Shown piece after piece: positions 63,810 through 64,000 of a stretch of DNA of 64,000 bases (within the stretch, counting starts at the first letter, position 1; each line of letters begins with the position of its first letter). Location: NCBI RefSeq assembly GCF_026241165.1, contig NZ_JAPFQN010000005.1:124001-188000 (forward strand), read 5' to 3'. The position numbers and the translations under genes are program-made. The notes beneath the pieces were generated by a model. The model was not told where the DNA came from. It was given only the letters and a program-made list of their open reading frames with translations, and did no database searches. Origin of the DNA: Mangrovivirga halotolerans. Lineage in GTDB: Bacteria > Bacteroidota > Bacteroidia > Cytophagales > Cyclobacteriaceae.

Positions 63810-64000
63810 ATGAAAAGAAGTATTTTTCTATTTCTCGCCGGATTTTTTATTATTTCTTATTCTCTATTTGCTTCAGTTACTATCAGGTACACTAACAAAG
63901 ACTCAAAGGATTATAATATGAGTGTAAAAATTGGTGGCAGTAGTACAAAGGTGAAATTTTCTGGAAGTGGTACCGGTTCTGTAACTATTCAGGGCGGATC
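63810..64000 (+). CDS. Exported protein, 3' end cut by window edge
   Basis: The ATG at 63810 opens a frame of 63 codons still open at the right edge. It encodes a signal peptide (SIFLFLAGFFIISYSLFA) and a mature start rich in Ser, Gly, Lys and Thr (SVTIRYTNKDSKDYNMS, KIGGSSTKVKFSG). I cannot assign a family from so short a fragment. It looks like a small periplasmic or surface protein with beta strands. Confidence 0.7.
   Translation, partial: MKRSIFLFLAGFFIISYSLFASVTIRYTNKDSKDYNMSVKIGGSSTKVKFSGSGTGSVTIQGG

Noticed and set aside
1-64000. CRISPR array, insertion sequence, prophage or integron
   Set aside because: No regularly spaced repeats, transposase, integrase or phage structural genes were seen anywhere in the window.

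Overview
The window looks like a chromosomal segment of a low-GC, Gram-negative member of the Bacteroidota, most likely a marine or environmental Cytophagales/Flammeovirgaceae-type bacterium. The reasons are AT-rich DNA with few purine-rich ribosome binding sites, several TTG starts, two CarboxypepD_reg-type TonB-dependent receptors, many short lipoproteins and outer-membrane barrels, and families typical of this phylum (HYC_CC_PP, DUF3347, DUF4136, DUF4421, HD-PycTM). I saw no rRNA, tRNA, CRISPR array, transposase, integrase or phage gene, so it reads as ordinary chromosome with several accessory modules.

Layout. Bases 1-3250 (minus strand) hold two related formylglycine sulfatases flanking an outer-membrane barrel protein. 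Bases 3837-8571 (plus) hold a membrane-anchored endonuclease/exonuclease/phosphatase-fold protein, a small potassium channel and a chloramphenicol-acetyltransferase-fold protein in a tight cluster, then a KefB/YbaL-type cation:proton antiporter and a DUF1328 peptide. Bases 8815-12714 form a sulfur module: a TsdA-like diheme cytochrome overlapping an OprD-like porin, then a CstB-like persulfide dioxygenase-rhodanese fusion. Similar Crp/Fnr-like sites lie ahead of both units. After an HdeD-type stress membrane protein comes a copper/silver efflux operon (13400-21622): HYC_CC_PP protein, CusA-type RND pump, TolC-type channel, CusB-type adaptor with N-terminal metal-binding and C-terminal DUF3347 domains, a 44-residue Cys-Cys membrane peptide, and a His/Met-rich DUF3347 lipoprotein.

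Bases 21671-39710 are mixed: a lipoprotein, a soluble histidine kinase with a STAS/SEC14-like partner, a six-hairpin glycosidase lipoprotein coupled to a VOC dioxygenase, a two-gene membrane system with repeated histidine motifs (27869-30740), a large Asp-box propeller protein, a PLP decarboxylase, a NYN-LOTUS RNase-like protein, a META lipoprotein and a GAF protein with a degenerate kinase region. Bases 40147-50867 hold two paralogous membrane-GAF-DHp proteins that lack an ATPase domain. They flank two divergent TonB receptors and an OprO/OprP-type porin, and this interval carries repeated ATGTTAAC/ATGTTAAT boxes.

Bases 50934-56091 are a run of five envelope genes. The right end has an HD domain fused to a Pycsar-type transmembrane effector domain (56129-57376), a SdiA-regulated-like propeller lipoprotein, a VOC protein, a class V aminotransferase, and a 1224-residue protein combining a metallophosphoesterase, a middle region with kinase-like motifs and a BamA-type barrel. 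A truncated exported protein closes the window. The most unusual candidates are the HD-PycTM gene, the phosphoesterase/kinase-like/barrel fusion, the WH...SPPH membrane pair, and the sulfur module with its paired regulatory sites. All functions are inferred from sequence reading without database searches.
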